A stretch of 64,000 bases of DNA from Streptomyces sp. NK08204 (GTDB lineage Bacteria; Actinomycetota; Actinomycetes; Streptomycetales; Streptomycetaceae), in assembly GCF_020400585.1 (NCBI RefSeq), contig NZ_JAINVF010000003.1:248001-312000 (forward strand). Direction: 5' to 3'. Each line of letters starts with the position of its first letter. Within the stretch, counting starts at the first letter, position 1. This document shows, in pieces, positions 8,613 to 17,594 of this stretch. Under the pieces are notes generated by a model. The model did no database searches. It had not been told where the DNA came from and saw nothing but the letters and a program-made list of their open reading frames with translations. Both the position numbers and the translations under genes were made by a program.

Positions 8613-8669
8613 TCAGTGGGCCGCCGAAGAAGCGGTCCACCACCAGTTCCGGGAAGAAGGCGCGAACAT
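8613..8669 (-). CDS. trpL: Tryptophan leader peptide TrpL
   Basis: An 18-residue ORF, MFAPSSRNWWWTASSAAH, with three consecutive TGG codons, located 93 bases upstream of the anthranilate synthase start. Ribosome stalling at the Trp run under tryptophan shortage would free the downstream sequence to form an antiterminator instead of the hairpin at 8564-8590. The same arrangement is known from S. venezuelae trpE. Too short for ordinary gene finding, but the Trp run plus hairpin make it clear. Confidence 0.9.
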   Translation of the reverse strand: MFAPSSRNWWWTASSAAH

Positions 8670-8761
8670 GCGACGAACCCTACCGCACCGCCGGAACGTC
8701 CACGGGGCGACCGTTCCGTCTCACCCATCGAGCCACACCGAACTCATCCGGCTCGACCCCG

Positions 8762-8767
8762 TACTGT
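8762..8767 (+). promoter_or_regulatory. -10 element of DAHP synthase, leaderless
   Basis: TACTGT ends 7 bases before the GTG start at 8775. No Shine-Dalgarno is present between, so the transcript most likely starts at or next to the start codon. The assignment is by spacing only. Confidence 0.5.
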
Positions 8768-8774
8768 TTAGAGC

Positions 8775-10127
8775 GTGACCGTGAACGCTAAGACCAGCCC
8801 GAGCGCTGGCAACACCTGGCGAGACCTGCCCGCGGCGCAGCAGCCCGAGTACCCCGACGCTGAGGCTCTGCGAGCAGTGATCGCGGACCTCGAGTCGTAT
8901 CCGCCGCTCGTCTTCGCGGGCGAGTGTGACCAGCTGCGTGCCCGTATGGCGGCCGTCGCCAAGGGAGAGGCGTTCCTCCTCCAGGGCGGCGACTGCGCCG
9001 AGGCCTTCGACGCGGTGTCCGCCGACCACATCCGCAACAAGCTCAAGACGCTGCTCCAGATGGGTGCCGTCCTGACGTACGCGGCCTCGGTGCCCGTGGT
9101 GAAGGTGGGCCGCATCGCCGGGCAGTACTCCAAGCCCCGCTCCAAGCCGACCGAGACCCGCGACGGCGTGACCCTCCCGGTGTACCGGGGCGACTCCGTC
9201 AACGGATTCGACTTCACCGAGGCGTCCCGCATCCCGGACCCCGAGCGGCTGAAGCAGATGTACCACGCTTCGGCGTCCACGCTGAACCTGGTGCGCGCCT
9301 TCACCACCGGTGGCTATGCCGACCTGCGCCAGGTGCACGCCTGGAACCAGGACTTCGTGAGGACCTCGCCGTCGGGCCAGCGCTACGAGCAGCTCGCCCG
9401 CGAGATCGACAACGCGCTGCACTTCATGCGGGCCTGCGGGACCGACCCGGAGGAGTTCAAGACCGTCGAGTTCTACTCCTCCCACGAGGCGCTGCTGCTG
9501 GACTACGAGTCCGCCCTGACCCGGGTCGACTCGCGCACCGGCCGGCTGTACGACGTCTCGGCGCACATGGTGTGGATCGGTGAGCGCACCCGTCAACTGG
9601 ACCACGCGCACATCGAGTTCGCCTCGAAGATCCGCAACCCGATCGGCATCAAGCTCGGTCCGGCCACCACGGCCGAGGAGGCGCTGCAGTACATCGACCG
9701 CCTCGACCCCGACCGGGAGCCGGGCCGGCTGACCTTCATCGTCCGCATGGGCGCCGACAAGATCCGCGACAGGCTCCCCGAGCTGGTGGAGAAGGTCACG
9801 GCGTCCGGCGCGACGGTGGCCTGGGTGACCGACCCGATGCACGGCAACACCTTCGAGGCGGCCTCCGGGCACAAGACGCGCCGCTTCGACGACGTGCTGG
9901 ACGAGGTCAAGGGCTTCTTCGAGGTCCACAAGGCTCTCGGCACCCACCCGGGCGGCATCCACGTGGAGCTGACCGGCGACGACGTCACCGAGTGCGTGGG
10001 CGGCGGCGACGAGATCTTCGTCGACGACCTGCACCAGCGTTACGAGACGGCCTGCGACCCGCGCCTGAACCGCAGCCAGTCGCTGGACCTGGCGTTCCTC
10101 GTGGCGGAGATGTACCGGGACCAGTAA
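8775..10127 (+). CDS. aroH: 3-deoxy-7-phosphoheptulonate synthase, class II
   Basis: Condenses PEP with erythrose 4-phosphate to DAHP, the entry to the shikimate pathway. The 450-residue protein is of the plant-like class II type: WRDLPAAQQPEYPD, FLLQGGDCAEAF, VPVVKVGRIAGQYSKPRS, the ANP/LDW-equivalent region, VTDPMHGNTFEA and HPGGIHVELTGDDVTEC. It uses GTG 8775 (GTG 8781 is also in frame). Divergent from the trpL-anthranilate synthase transcript; start codons of the two transcripts are about 105 bp apart, so aromatic entry and the Trp branch share one intergenic control region. A strong terminator follows. In mycobacteria the orthologue aroG also lies near pknL. Confidence 0.95.
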   Translation: MTVNAKTSPSAGNTWRDLPAAQQPEYPDAEALRAVIADLESYPPLVFAGECDQLRARMAAVAKGEAFLLQGGDCAEAFDAVSADHIRNKLKTLLQMGAVLTYAASVPVVKVGRIAGQYSKPRSKPTETRDGVTLPVYRGDSVNGFDFTEASRIPDPERLKQMYHASASTLNLVRAFTTGGYADLRQVHAWNQDFVRTSPSGQRYEQLAREIDNALHFMRACGTDPEEFKTVEFYSSHEALLLDYESALTRVDSRTGRLYDVSAHMVWIGERTRQLDHAHIEFASKIRNPIGIKLGPATTAEEALQYIDRLDPDREPGRLTFIVRMGADKIRDRLPELVEKVTASGATVAWVTDPMHGNTFEAASGHKTRRFDDVLDEVKGFFEVHKALGTHPGGIHVELTGDDVTECVGGGDEIFVDDLHQRYETACDPRLNRSQSLDLAFLVAEMYRDQ

Positions 10128-10149
10128 ACCGGTCCGGAGCTGACGATCT

Positions 10150-10179
10150 GGGGCGCGGATCACACCCGATCCGCGCCCC
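10150..10179 (+). terminator. Terminator of DAHP synthase
   Basis: Perfect 12-bp inverted repeat (10150-10161 with 10168-10179) with a 6-nt loop, 22 bases after the stop codon. Confidence 0.8.
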
Positions 10180-10214
10180 GGCCCACTTTTGCGGCTTCTG
10201 ACCAACGGGTAAGG

Positions 10215-10233
10215 TTAGGTTAGCCTCACCGAC
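10215..10233 (+). promoter_or_regulatory. Iron box (DmdR/IdeR operator) upstream of bfd
   Basis: The 19-mer matches the DtxR-family consensus TTAGGTTAGGCTAACCTAA at 15 of 19 positions and lies 13 bases before the start codon. In iron-replete cells the repressor would block bfd, as expected for a ferredoxin that releases stored iron. The call is by consensus match. Confidence 0.8.
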
Positions 10234-10246
10234 CAAGGGGAACCGC

Positions 10247-10471
10247 GTGTACGTCTGCAGCTGCTTCGGCATCACCGAGGACCAGGTCCAGCAGCATGCG
10301 CAGGACGGCGCCTGCACCCCCCGTCAGATAGCCTCCGCCTGCAAGGCCGGCACGGACTGCGGTTCGTGCGTGCGCCGGATCCAGGCGCTCCTGGGCCGCG
10401 GCGCCTGCCCGCGCCGTGAGCCGGCCGACCGCGGCCGGCCGGTGCTGTCGGAACTGGGCGAGGCCGCCTAG
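10247..10471 (+). CDS. bfd: Bacterioferritin-associated ferredoxin (Bfd)
   Basis: A [2Fe-2S] protein of 74 residues that reduces the ferric core of bacterioferritin to mobilize iron. The four ligands sit at the canonical positions: Cys4 and Cys6 (CSC) and Cys38 and Cys41 (CGSC). GTG 10247 is preceded by AAGGGG and an iron box. It is convergent with bfr, and the two stop codons interlock in a CTAG. Confidence 0.92.
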   Translation: MYVCSCFGITEDQVQQHAQDGACTPRQIASACKAGTDCGSCVRRIQALLGRGACPRREPADRGRPVLSELGEAA

Positions 10472-10947
10472 CTCTCCGGCTGCTCGACCAGCTGCGCGAT
10501 GTAGAGCGCCTCGCCGAGCTTCTCCAGCAGGTCGAGCTGGGTGTCGAGATAGTCGATGTGGTGCTCCTCGTCGGCGAGGATGTCCTCGAAGATGTTCGCG
10601 GACGTGATGTCGCCCTTCTCGCGCATCACCTTGATGCCTCGCCGGAGCCGGTCGATCGCCTCCACCTCGACCTGCCGGTCGGCCTCGAACATCTCCCTCA
10701 CGGTCTGCCCGACCCGCACGTGGAACAGCCGCTGGTAGTTGGGCAGCCCCTCCAGGAGCAGGATGCGGTCGGTGAGCACCTCCGCGTGCTTCATCTCGTC
10801 GAAGGACTCGTGCCGCGTGTACTTGGCGAGCTTCGGCCACCCGAAGTTCTCCTGCATCTTCGAGTGCAGGAAGTACTGGTTGATCGCGGTCAGCTCGCCG
10901 GTGAGCTGCTCGTTGAGGAACTCGAGGACCTCGGGGTCGCCCTGCAT
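10468..10947 (-). CDS. bfr: Bacterioferritin
   Basis: Heme-containing iron storage protein of 159 residues that assembles as a 24-mer. The full ferroxidase centre is present: Glu18, Glu51, His54, Glu94, Glu127, His130. The heme ligand Met52 is also present. ATG 10947 follows AAGGAG; earlier in-frame starts lie in leader-like sequence. The convergent partner bfd encodes its reductant. No iron box was seen upstream; instead there is a perfect palindrome at 11024-11037, suggesting control by another regulator. Confidence 0.95.
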   Translation of the reverse strand: MQGDPEVLEFLNEQLTGELTAINQYFLHSKMQENFGWPKLAKYTRHESFDEMKHAEVLTDRILLLEGLPNYQRLFHVRVGQTVREMFEADRQVEVEAIDRLRRGIKVMREKGDITSANIFEDILADEEHHIDYLDTQLDLLEKLGEALYIAQLVEQPES

Positions 10948-11023
10948 CGCGGCGGCTCCTTCCACACGGGGGACGGGGGGAGTGTGCGGCGGCATGATTG
11001 CACCAGAGGAGAAGATCGTCCAG

Positions 11024-11037
11024 TAAGTGCGCACTTA
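11024..11037. promoter_or_regulatory. Perfect palindrome in the bfr / YuiH-like intergenic region
   Basis: TAAGTGCGCACTTA is a perfect 14-bp palindrome. It overlaps a second one, GCACTTAGTGC, at 11031-11041. It lies about 80 bp upstream of bfr and about 85 bp upstream of the divergent oxidoreductase. Likely a repressor operator; the regulator is unknown. Confidence 0.5.
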
Positions 11038-11121
11038 GTGCGTACGTGCTGACTTGGTGGAGATTGTCCGATTAAGGGAGGGTGGTCAAGGGCACTGCCC
11101 GGGGTCTGTCAGGATGGAGAC

Positions 11122-11754
11122 ATGGGTCATCCGGTGGAGCGCGAGTCTGGAGCAACGGCAGGGCCCGAGCTTCCGCCGGGGCAGCGGTACCAGCGTGGCT
11201 GGCCCGTCACGCACTACGGGCCCGTGCCGAAGTTCCGGCCCGAGCGCTGGGAGTTCCGGGTCTTCGGCGCCACCGCCGACGGTGACAAGCACACGTGGAA
11301 CCACGAGGAGTTCACCGCCCTGCCCTACACCACCGTCGTCGCCGACCTGCACTGCGTGACGAAGTTCAGCATGGTCGGCGCGGAGTGGGGCGGCATTCCG
11401 GCCCGTACGATCCTGGAGCTGGCCCCGCCGGCGCCCGGGGTCAGTCATGTGATGGTGTGGGCGGAGTACGGCTTCAGCTCGAACCTCCGCCTGTCGGACT
11501 TCGCCTCCGACCGTACGATCTTCGCCACCCACAAGGACGGCGAACTCCTCACCGCCGAGCACGGCTTCCCGGTGCGCCTGATCGTGCCCCACCTGTACGC
11601 CTGGAAGGGGCCCAAGTGGGTGCGGGGCGTGGAGTACATGACGGCCGACCGCCGCGGTTTCTGGGAGGAGCGCGGCTACCACAACATCGGCGACCCCTGG
11701 AGGGAACAGCGGTACTCCTACCAGGAAGAGCCCGGGGACGGCCCCGAGCTCTGA
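11122..11754 (+). CDS. Sulfite-oxidase-like molybdopterin oxidoreductase (YuiH type)
   Basis: A cytoplasmic protein of 210 residues with only the SUOX-type molybdopterin domain; no heme or dimerization domain and no Tat signal. The Mo ligand is Cys78 in ADLHCVTKFS. Also visible are WGGIPARTILEL, HGFPVRLIVPHLYAWKGPKWVRGVEYM and a Trp/Tyr-rich C-terminus. These features fit the YuiH-like stand-alone family, whose substrate is unknown. ATG 11122 has no clear ribosome site; CAGGAT at 11110-11115 ends six bases upstream, suggesting a leaderless mRNA. It is convergent with the DUF4396 gene. Confidence 0.85.
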   Translation: MGHPVERESGATAGPELPPGQRYQRGWPVTHYGPVPKFRPERWEFRVFGATADGDKHTWNHEEFTALPYTTVVADLHCVTKFSMVGAEWGGIPARTILELAPPAPGVSHVMVWAEYGFSSNLRLSDFASDRTIFATHKDGELLTAEHGFPVRLIVPHLYAWKGPKWVRGVEYMTADRRGFWEERGYHNIGDPWREQRYSYQEEPGDGPEL

Positions 11755-11772
11755 CGCCTCCTGGCGTGCCGG

Positions 11773-12339
11773 TCAGTGGTGGTACCGGTGCACCACCGCG
11801 TGGCCCTTGCCGCGCTCGATCGTCCACTTGTTGACCGGGGTGGTCACCACGAAGGCGAGCACGAGCGAGACCGCCATGGAGATCCAGAACAACGCGTCGT
11901 CCAGCATGGCGTCCATCGCGGACGGCCAGACCGTGATCACCCCGTTGTCGATCAGCTCCATCACCGCGATGGACAGGGTGTCCGCGGCCAGCGCCACGCG
12001 CAGGGCCGTACGGAAGTCGACGCCGGCCTTCAGCACGCCGCGCAGGGTGAGCGAGTAGCCGAAGAAGAAGGCCAGGGCGATCGCCAGCACCGTCGACGCC
12101 ACGTTGCCCCAGCCGAGCGCCGTGGCGATGACCATGCCGAGCACCTCGCCGATGGCGCACCCGGTGAGGCAGTGCAGGGTGGCCCGGGCGGCCATGGCCC
12201 AGCCGGTCGTGCCGGTCGTGCCGGTCGAGCCGGTGTGGTCGTGGTGCCCGGCATGGCTGTGTGCCGTGTGTTGCGCGTGGCTGTGTGCCGCGTGTTCCGC
12301 GTGGGTGTGTGTCGCGTGGCTGTGGCCCGAGTGGTCCAT
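11773..12339 (-). CDS. DUF4396 membrane protein with His-rich N-terminus
   Basis: A membrane protein of 188 residues. The first ~50 residues carry about 20 histidines in HSGHSH/HTHAEH-type repeats, a likely metal-binding tail. Four hydrophobic segments follow (ATLHCLTGCAIGEVLGMVIA, VASTVLAIALAFFFGYSL, VALAADTLSIAVMELIDNG, DDALFWISMAVSLVLAFVVT), matching DUF4396. ATG 12339 follows AGGGGG. An inverted repeat ATACCCC-CCA-GGGGTAT 48 bp upstream looks like a CsoR copper operator, so copper handling is the best guess (inference). Its stop is 16 bp from that of the convergent molybdopterin protein. Confidence 0.8.
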   Translation of the reverse strand: MDHSGHSHATHTHAEHAAHSHAQHTAHSHAGHHDHTGSTGTTGTTGWAMAARATLHCLTGCAIGEVLGMVIATALGWGNVASTVLAIALAFFFGYSLTLRGVLKAGVDFRTALRVALAADTLSIAVMELIDNGVITVWPSAMDAMLDDALFWISMAVSLVLAFVVTTPVNKWTIERGKGHAVVHRYHH

Positions 12340-12386
12340 GGAATCCCCCTGTGCCGAGTGGCGTTTCCTCCGACTCACTGAACCGT

Positions 12387-12403
12387 ATACCCCCCAGGGG
12401 TAT
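12387..12403 (-). promoter_or_regulatory. CsoR-like operator
   Basis: Perfect 7-bp arms ATACCCC and GGGGTAT separated by CCA. This is the TACCC...GGGTA pseudopalindrome bound by copper-sensing CsoR repressors in actinobacteria. It lies between the nfo stop and the DUF4396 start, in the right place to control the latter. Confidence 0.65.
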
Positions 12404-12415
12404 TCCGCCAGGCTC

Positions 12416-13330
12416 CTAGATGTCGCGCAGTTTCTTCAGCCGCTCCACGTCCGCCGCATGCCCCTCCTTGCCGCCCGGCGTCTCGATGACCAACGGCACG
12501 CCGGCCGTCGCCGGATGGGTCATGAGGGCGCGGAAGGGGTCCTCGCCGATGTGACCGTCGCCGATGTTCTCGTGCCGGTCCTTGTGCGCGCCGACCACGT
12601 CCTTGGAGTCGTTGGCGTGGATCAGCCTCAGCCGCCCCTCGCCGACCGTGTCCACCAGCAGATCCAGCGTCTGGTGCATACCGCTCGGCCCCGTCAGGTC
12701 GTGCCCGGCGGCGAAGATGTGGCAGGTGTCCAGGCATACGCCGAGTCTGGGATGGGCGTCCAGCGCCTCGAAGTACGGCCCGAAGTCCCAGGTGCGCGAA
12801 CACAGGGAGGCGCCCTGGCCGGCGGTCGACTCCAGCAGCAGGAACGGGTCGTCGTCGTGGGTCAGCTCGTCCAGCAGCGGCAGCAGACGCTCGCGCACCT
12901 GCCGCAGCGCCGCCTCCCGCGTCCGGCCGCCGGTCGCGCTGCCGGTGTGCACGACCACGCCGAGCGCGCCGATCTCCCGCCCGCGCCGCAGCGAGTGCCG
13001 CAGCGACTGCACCGAGCGCTCCACCGTCGCCTCGGTGTGCGAGCCGAAGTTGATCAGATACGGAGCGTGCACGTACACCGGGATCGACTCCTCGGCACAC
13101 GCCTGCCGGAACGCCTCGTCCTGCCGCGGATTCCCGGCCGGGGTCGCCCAGCCGCGCGGGTTGGCGACGAAGACCTGCACGGCCTCGGCCTTCAGGTCGC
13201 GGGCGTAGGCCAGCCCCACGGAGTGCAGCCCGCCGGCCACCGGGACATGGCCGCCGACGGGATTGCGCGGAAGGGACGAGGGGACGGACGAGGGGACGGA
13301 CGAGGGGAGGGACGCCTGCTTCTGAGTCAC
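12416..13330 (-). CDS. nfo: Endonuclease IV (apurinic/apyrimidinic endonuclease)
   Basis: Zinc-dependent base-excision repair enzyme that cuts 5' to abasic sites; a TIM-barrel protein of 304 residues. Metal-site motifs are visible: VYVHAPYLINFGS, GVVVHTGSA, LLLESTAGQG, GVCLDTCHIFAAGHDL, HANDSKDVVGAHKDRHENIG and LVIETPGGKEG. GTG 13330 is used, but the first ~24 residues are a repetitive PSSVPSSVPSS tract encoded by a 12-bp tandem repeat at about 13273-13314. That tract is not part of the enzyme fold. The kinase gene on the same strand ends 34 bp upstream. Confidence 0.9.
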   Translation of the reverse strand: MTQKQASLPSSVPSSVPSSLPRNPVGGHVPVAGGLHSVGLAYARDLKAEAVQVFVANPRGWATPAGNPRQDEAFRQACAEESIPVYVHAPYLINFGSHTEATVERSVQSLRHSLRRGREIGALGVVVHTGSATGGRTREAALRQVRERLLPLLDELTHDDDPFLLLESTAGQGASLCSRTWDFGPYFEALDAHPRLGVCLDTCHIFAAGHDLTGPSGMHQTLDLLVDTVGEGRLRLIHANDSKDVVGAHKDRHENIGDGHIGEDPFRALMTHPATAGVPLVIETPGGKEGHAADVERLKKLRDI

Positions 13331-13364
13331 CCGTTCAGGGTGTCATGACGGCGAAGTCGGCAGG

Positions 13365-15281
13365 TCAGCGGATCGTGATCGTGATGGTCGACCCCTTGGG
13401 CGCCCGCTCGCCGCCGTCCACCGACTGCTTCTTCACGGTGTCCCCGAACAGCCCCAGCAGCCCGCGGTCCTCGTCGACCTTGAAGCCCGCGGCCTCCAGT
13501 GTCCTCTTCGCGTCGTCCACACCGGACCCGACCACGTCCGGCACCTCGACCATCTCCGGGCCCTTGGAGATCGTCAGCGTCACCGTGTCGCCCTCGGCGG
13601 CCTGGCTGCCGTCGCCCGGGGACTGCCGGGCCACCATGCCCTTGTCGTACTCCGAGTTGACCTGCTGGGCGGCGATCTTCACCTTCAGCCCCGCCTCGGT
13701 CAGTGTCTGCCGGGCGCTGTCCACGTCGTCGCCGGTGACGTCCGGCACGTCGATCGGGCTGCCCTTGCTCACGACGATCGCGATCGCCGCACCGGCGTGC
13801 CGCTTGGTGCCCGCCTGCGGAGTCGTACGGATCACGGAACCCCGGCCGACGTCCTCGCTGAACTCCCGGGTGACCATGCCCGGCTCCAGTCCGTCCGCCT
13901 TCAGCAGGGCGCGCGCCTTGTCCAGCGGCCGGCCCGCGAGGTCGGGCACGTTCACCGTCTCCGGGCCGAGCGAGACGGTCAGCGTCACCGAGTCGTGGTC
14001 CCGGATCCGGGCGCCCGGCGCCGGGTCGGTGCTGATCACGTGGCCGCGCTGGACCGTGTCGTCGTAGGCGCGCCTGACGCCGACGTCCAGCCCGGCCTTC
14101 TGCAGCCGCTCCCTGGCCTGCGCCTCGGTCTTGGACAGCAGCGGCGGCACCTTCGTGAACTGGCCGGAGTTGATGTACCAGACCCCGGCACCCACGCCGC
14201 ACAGCACCAGCACGGCGGCGATCACCGTCAGCAGCAGCCGCCGGGACCTGCGCGGGGGAACGGGCGGTGCCTGGAGCCGACTGGTGTGCTGCACGACCGC
14301 CCGGGCGGAGTCCTCCTCCTCGTCGACGGGCAGCGGGCGGGGCACCGTCAGCGAGCGCGGGATCACGCTCGTGCGGTCCTCGGCCATGTCGCGCTCGGCG
14401 GACAGCGCCTGCGGCGGCAGCGCGTCCAGCTGCTCGTCCGTGAGCCCCGCACGGGCCTCACGCACCTGCGCCAGCAGCGCCACCGCGTCCGACGGCCGGA
14501 TGTCCGGGTTGCGTGCGGTCGCCGAGGCGACCAGCTCGTCCAGCCCGTACGGCAGCCCCGGCACGAGCGCGGAGGGCGGGGGCACGTCCTCGTTGATGTG
14601 CCGGTAGAGCACCTGCGCGGGGGAGTCGCCGGGATGCGGCTTCTCGCCGGTCAGTATCTCGTACAGGACGACACCGCACGCGTACACGTCCACGCGCGGG
14701 TCGGTGGTGCCCTGCTCGATCTGCTCGGGCGCGAGGTAGGAGACGGTGCCGAGGACGACGCCGGTCGTACTGGTCACCGTGTCCACGGACCGCACCAGCC
14801 CGAAGTCGGCGACCTTGACCCGCCCGTCGTCCCCTATCAGCACGTTCTCGGGCTTCATGTCCCGGTGCACGAACCCGGCACGGTGCGCGGCACCGAGCGC
14901 GGCGAGCACCGGTTCGAGGATGTCCAGCGCGGCCCGGGGCTGCAGCGCCCCGCGCTCGCGCAGCACGTCCCGCAGGGTGCACCCGGCGACGTACTCCATC
15001 GCCAGGTACACGTACGACCCGTCGGTGCCCTGGTCGAAGACCTGCACCACGTTGGGGTGGGCGAGCCGCGCGACCGACTTCGCCTCCCGGATGAACCGCT
15101 CGACGAAGGCGGCGTCGGCCGCGAGCGTCGGGTGCATCACCTTCAGCGCCAGGACGCGGTCCAGGCGGGTGTCCAGGGCCCGGTAGACCGTGGCCATCCC
15201 GCCGACCGCGATCCGCGCGTCGACGCGATAACGGCCGTCGAGCACCTGCCCGACGAGAGGGTCCTGAAGGGTCGTATCCAC
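13365..15281 (-). CDS. PASTA-domain Ser/Thr protein kinase (PknL-like)
   Basis: A transmembrane eukaryotic-type kinase of 638 residues. The kinase domain has Lys47, Glu66, HRD with Asp141 and DFG at 159-161. A Pro/Arg-rich linker leads to one membrane helix (LLLTVIAAVLVLCGVGAGVWYI). Four extracellular PASTA repeats follow, each beginning VPxLL/VPDxxG, which should sense lipid II or muropeptides. It starts at GTG 15281 with a TAGACT element 7 bases upstream (leaderless). Neighbours DAHP synthase and an Rv2175c-like protein match the pknL neighbourhood of mycobacteria and corynebacteria, where PknL phosphorylates Rv2175c. PknB orthologues usually lie near the replication origin with pbpA/rodA, not here. 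Confidence 0.92.
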   Translation of the reverse strand: MDTTLQDPLVGQVLDGRYRVDARIAVGGMATVYRALDTRLDRVLALKVMHPTLAADAAFVERFIREAKSVARLAHPNVVQVFDQGTDGSYVYLAMEYVAGCTLRDVLRERGALQPRAALDILEPVLAALGAAHRAGFVHRDMKPENVLIGDDGRVKVADFGLVRSVDTVTSTTGVVLGTVSYLAPEQIEQGTTDPRVDVYACGVVLYEILTGEKPHPGDSPAQVLYRHINEDVPPPSALVPGLPYGLDELVASATARNPDIRPSDAVALLAQVREARAGLTDEQLDALPPQALSAERDMAEDRTSVIPRSLTVPRPLPVDEEEDSARAVVQHTSRLQAPPVPPRRSRRLLLTVIAAVLVLCGVGAGVWYINSGQFTKVPPLLSKTEAQARERLQKAGLDVGVRRAYDDTVQRGHVISTDPAPGARIRDHDSVTLTVSLGPETVNVPDLAGRPLDKARALLKADGLEPGMVTREFSEDVGRGSVIRTTPQAGTKRHAGAAIAIVVSKGSPIDVPDVTGDDVDSARQTLTEAGLKVKIAAQQVNSEYDKGMVARQSPGDGSQAAEGDTVTLTISKGPEMVEVPDVVGSGVDDAKRTLEAAGFKVDEDRGLLGLFGDTVKKQSVDGGERAPKGSTITITIR

Positions 15282-15414
15282 ACAGGCGAGTCTACGAGGA
15301 CCGACCGACAGCGCCGCGGCTGCGGGCTCCCCGGCAGCAGTACTGAAGCCGACCTGTGACGCTTCCCCCACCACTCGTCGCCACGCGGCACGGACCCTCG
15401 ACGCACCCGGCCGT

Positions 15415-16212
<798 letters not shown>

Positions 16213-16425
16213 TCAGCCTCCTTGTACGGCGGTGAGGACTTCCACCCGGTCACCCTCGAAGAGGGCGGTGGTCGTCCACTGCGCGCGCGGGACGACGGTC
16301 TCGTTGACGGCGGCGGCCACTCCGGAGGGCGCCGTGACGAGGGACCGTACGAGGGTGTCGAGAGCGGTGCCCGGGGCGATCTCCCGGCGCTCCCCGTTGA
16401 CGCAGACGGTGACGGACGGGTTCAT
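16213..16425 (-). CDS. thiS: Sulfur carrier protein ThiS
   Basis: A 70-residue ubiquitin-like protein ending in Gly-Gly (TAVQGG), the site of thiocarboxylation. It begins MNPSVTVCVNGERREI. Its ATG overlaps the thiO stop (ATGA), so the two are translationally coupled. Confidence 0.93.
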   Translation of the reverse strand: MNPSVTVCVNGERREIAPGTALDTLVRSLVTAPSGVAAAVNETVVPRAQWTTTALFEGDRVEVLTAVQGG

Positions 16426-17582
16426 GCGGGCTGCTCCATGAGTACGGTGCCGAAGCGCTGCGGCGTGAACGGGCGGGCCTCCTCGGGCAGCTCCCCGCCG
16501 ACCAGCACCTGGGCCATCACGTCCCCGGTGACCGGCGTGAGCAGCACACCGTTGCGGTAGTGCCCGGTGGTCAGCAGCAACCCCGCCAGACCGGACGGGC
16601 CCAGCAGCGGCGCGTTGTCGGGGGAGCCGGGGCGCAGCCCCGCCCGGGTCTCGGTGAGCGGGAGTTCGGTGATGCCGGGGACCAACTCGTGCGCGTCGCG
16701 CAGCAGCTCGTACACGCCTCCCGCGGTGACCGTCGTGTCCCAGCCCAGCTCCTCGCTGGTGGCGCCGACGACCAGTTCGCCGTTCTCCCGGGGCACCAGG
16801 TACACATGACTGCCGCGCACCATGGCCCGCACGGTCCGGCTCAGGAACGGCGCGAACCGCTGCGGCACGGTCAGCCGCAGCACCTGCCCCTTCACCGGCC
16901 GTACCGGCGGCAGCAGTTCCGGCGGCACGCCCCTGAGCCGTCCGCTCAGGCTTCCGGCGGCGAGCACCACCTGGTCCGCGCGCAGTTCGGTGCCGTCCGC
17001 GGTGGTGACACCGACGGCCCGGTCCCGTACGACGTCCAGGCGCTCGGCCCACGCGCGGTGGAACACCACACCGGCCCGCTCGCACGCCGCCACCAGGGCC
17101 GCCGCGAGCCGGCGCGGGTCGATCTGGTGGTCGCCGTCGACACGCAGCCCGCCGCGCACGCCGGGCGCCAGCAGCGGCTCCAGGCGCCGGCACTCCCGGC
17201 CCGACAGCCACTGCGACTCCAGGCCGCAGCGCTGCTGGAGGGCGTGCAGTTCGCGCAGGTGGGCCCGGTCGTCGGCGTCGAGCGCGACCGCGAGGGTGCC
17301 GCAGCGGCGGTAGCCGAGGTCATGGCCGGTCAGTTCGGTCAGCTCGGCCGCGAAGTCCGGGTAGCGGCGGGCGGACTCCAGGTTCAGGGCGAGCAAGGTC
17401 TCCTCGCCGTAGTGCAGTTCGCTGACCGCGGCCAGCATCCCGGCCGCGACCCGCGCGGCCCCGCCGCCGGGTTCGGGGTCCAGTACGGCCGTGGCGAGCC
17501 CGCGCTGCGCGGCGCGCCAGGCCGTGACCAGGCCGATGATGCCGCCCCCGATGACGAGGACGTCGGACGTACGTGACGACAT
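16422..17582 (-). CDS. thiO: Glycine oxidase ThiO
   Basis: FAD enzyme that oxidizes glycine to the imine needed for thiazole formation. It has 386 residues in a DAO fold: N-terminal dinucleotide motif VLVIGGGIIGLVTAWRAA, a central VVLAAGSLSGRL, and C-terminal TRAGLRPGSPDNAPLLGP with LLTTGHYRNGVLLTPVTG. It starts at ATG 17582, directly below the TPP aptamer, whose 3' GGGAGGGG probably serves as the ribosome site. Confidence 0.93.
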   Translation of the reverse strand: MSSRTSDVLVIGGGIIGLVTAWRAAQRGLATAVLDPEPGGGAARVAAGMLAAVSELHYGEETLLALNLESARRYPDFAAELTELTGHDLGYRRCGTLAVALDADDRAHLRELHALQQRCGLESQWLSGRECRRLEPLLAPGVRGGLRVDGDHQIDPRRLAAALVAACERAGVVFHRAWAERLDVVRDRAVGVTTADGTELRADQVVLAAGSLSGRLRGVPPELLPPVRPVKGQVLRLTVPQRFAPFLSRTVRAMVRGSHVYLVPRENGELVVGATSEELGWDTTVTAGGVYELLRDAHELVPGITELPLTETRAGLRPGSPDNAPLLGPSGLAGLLLTTGHYRNGVLLTPVTGDVMAQVLVGGELPEEARPFTPQRFGTVLMEQPA

Positions 17583-17594
17583 GGGCGTCCAGCC

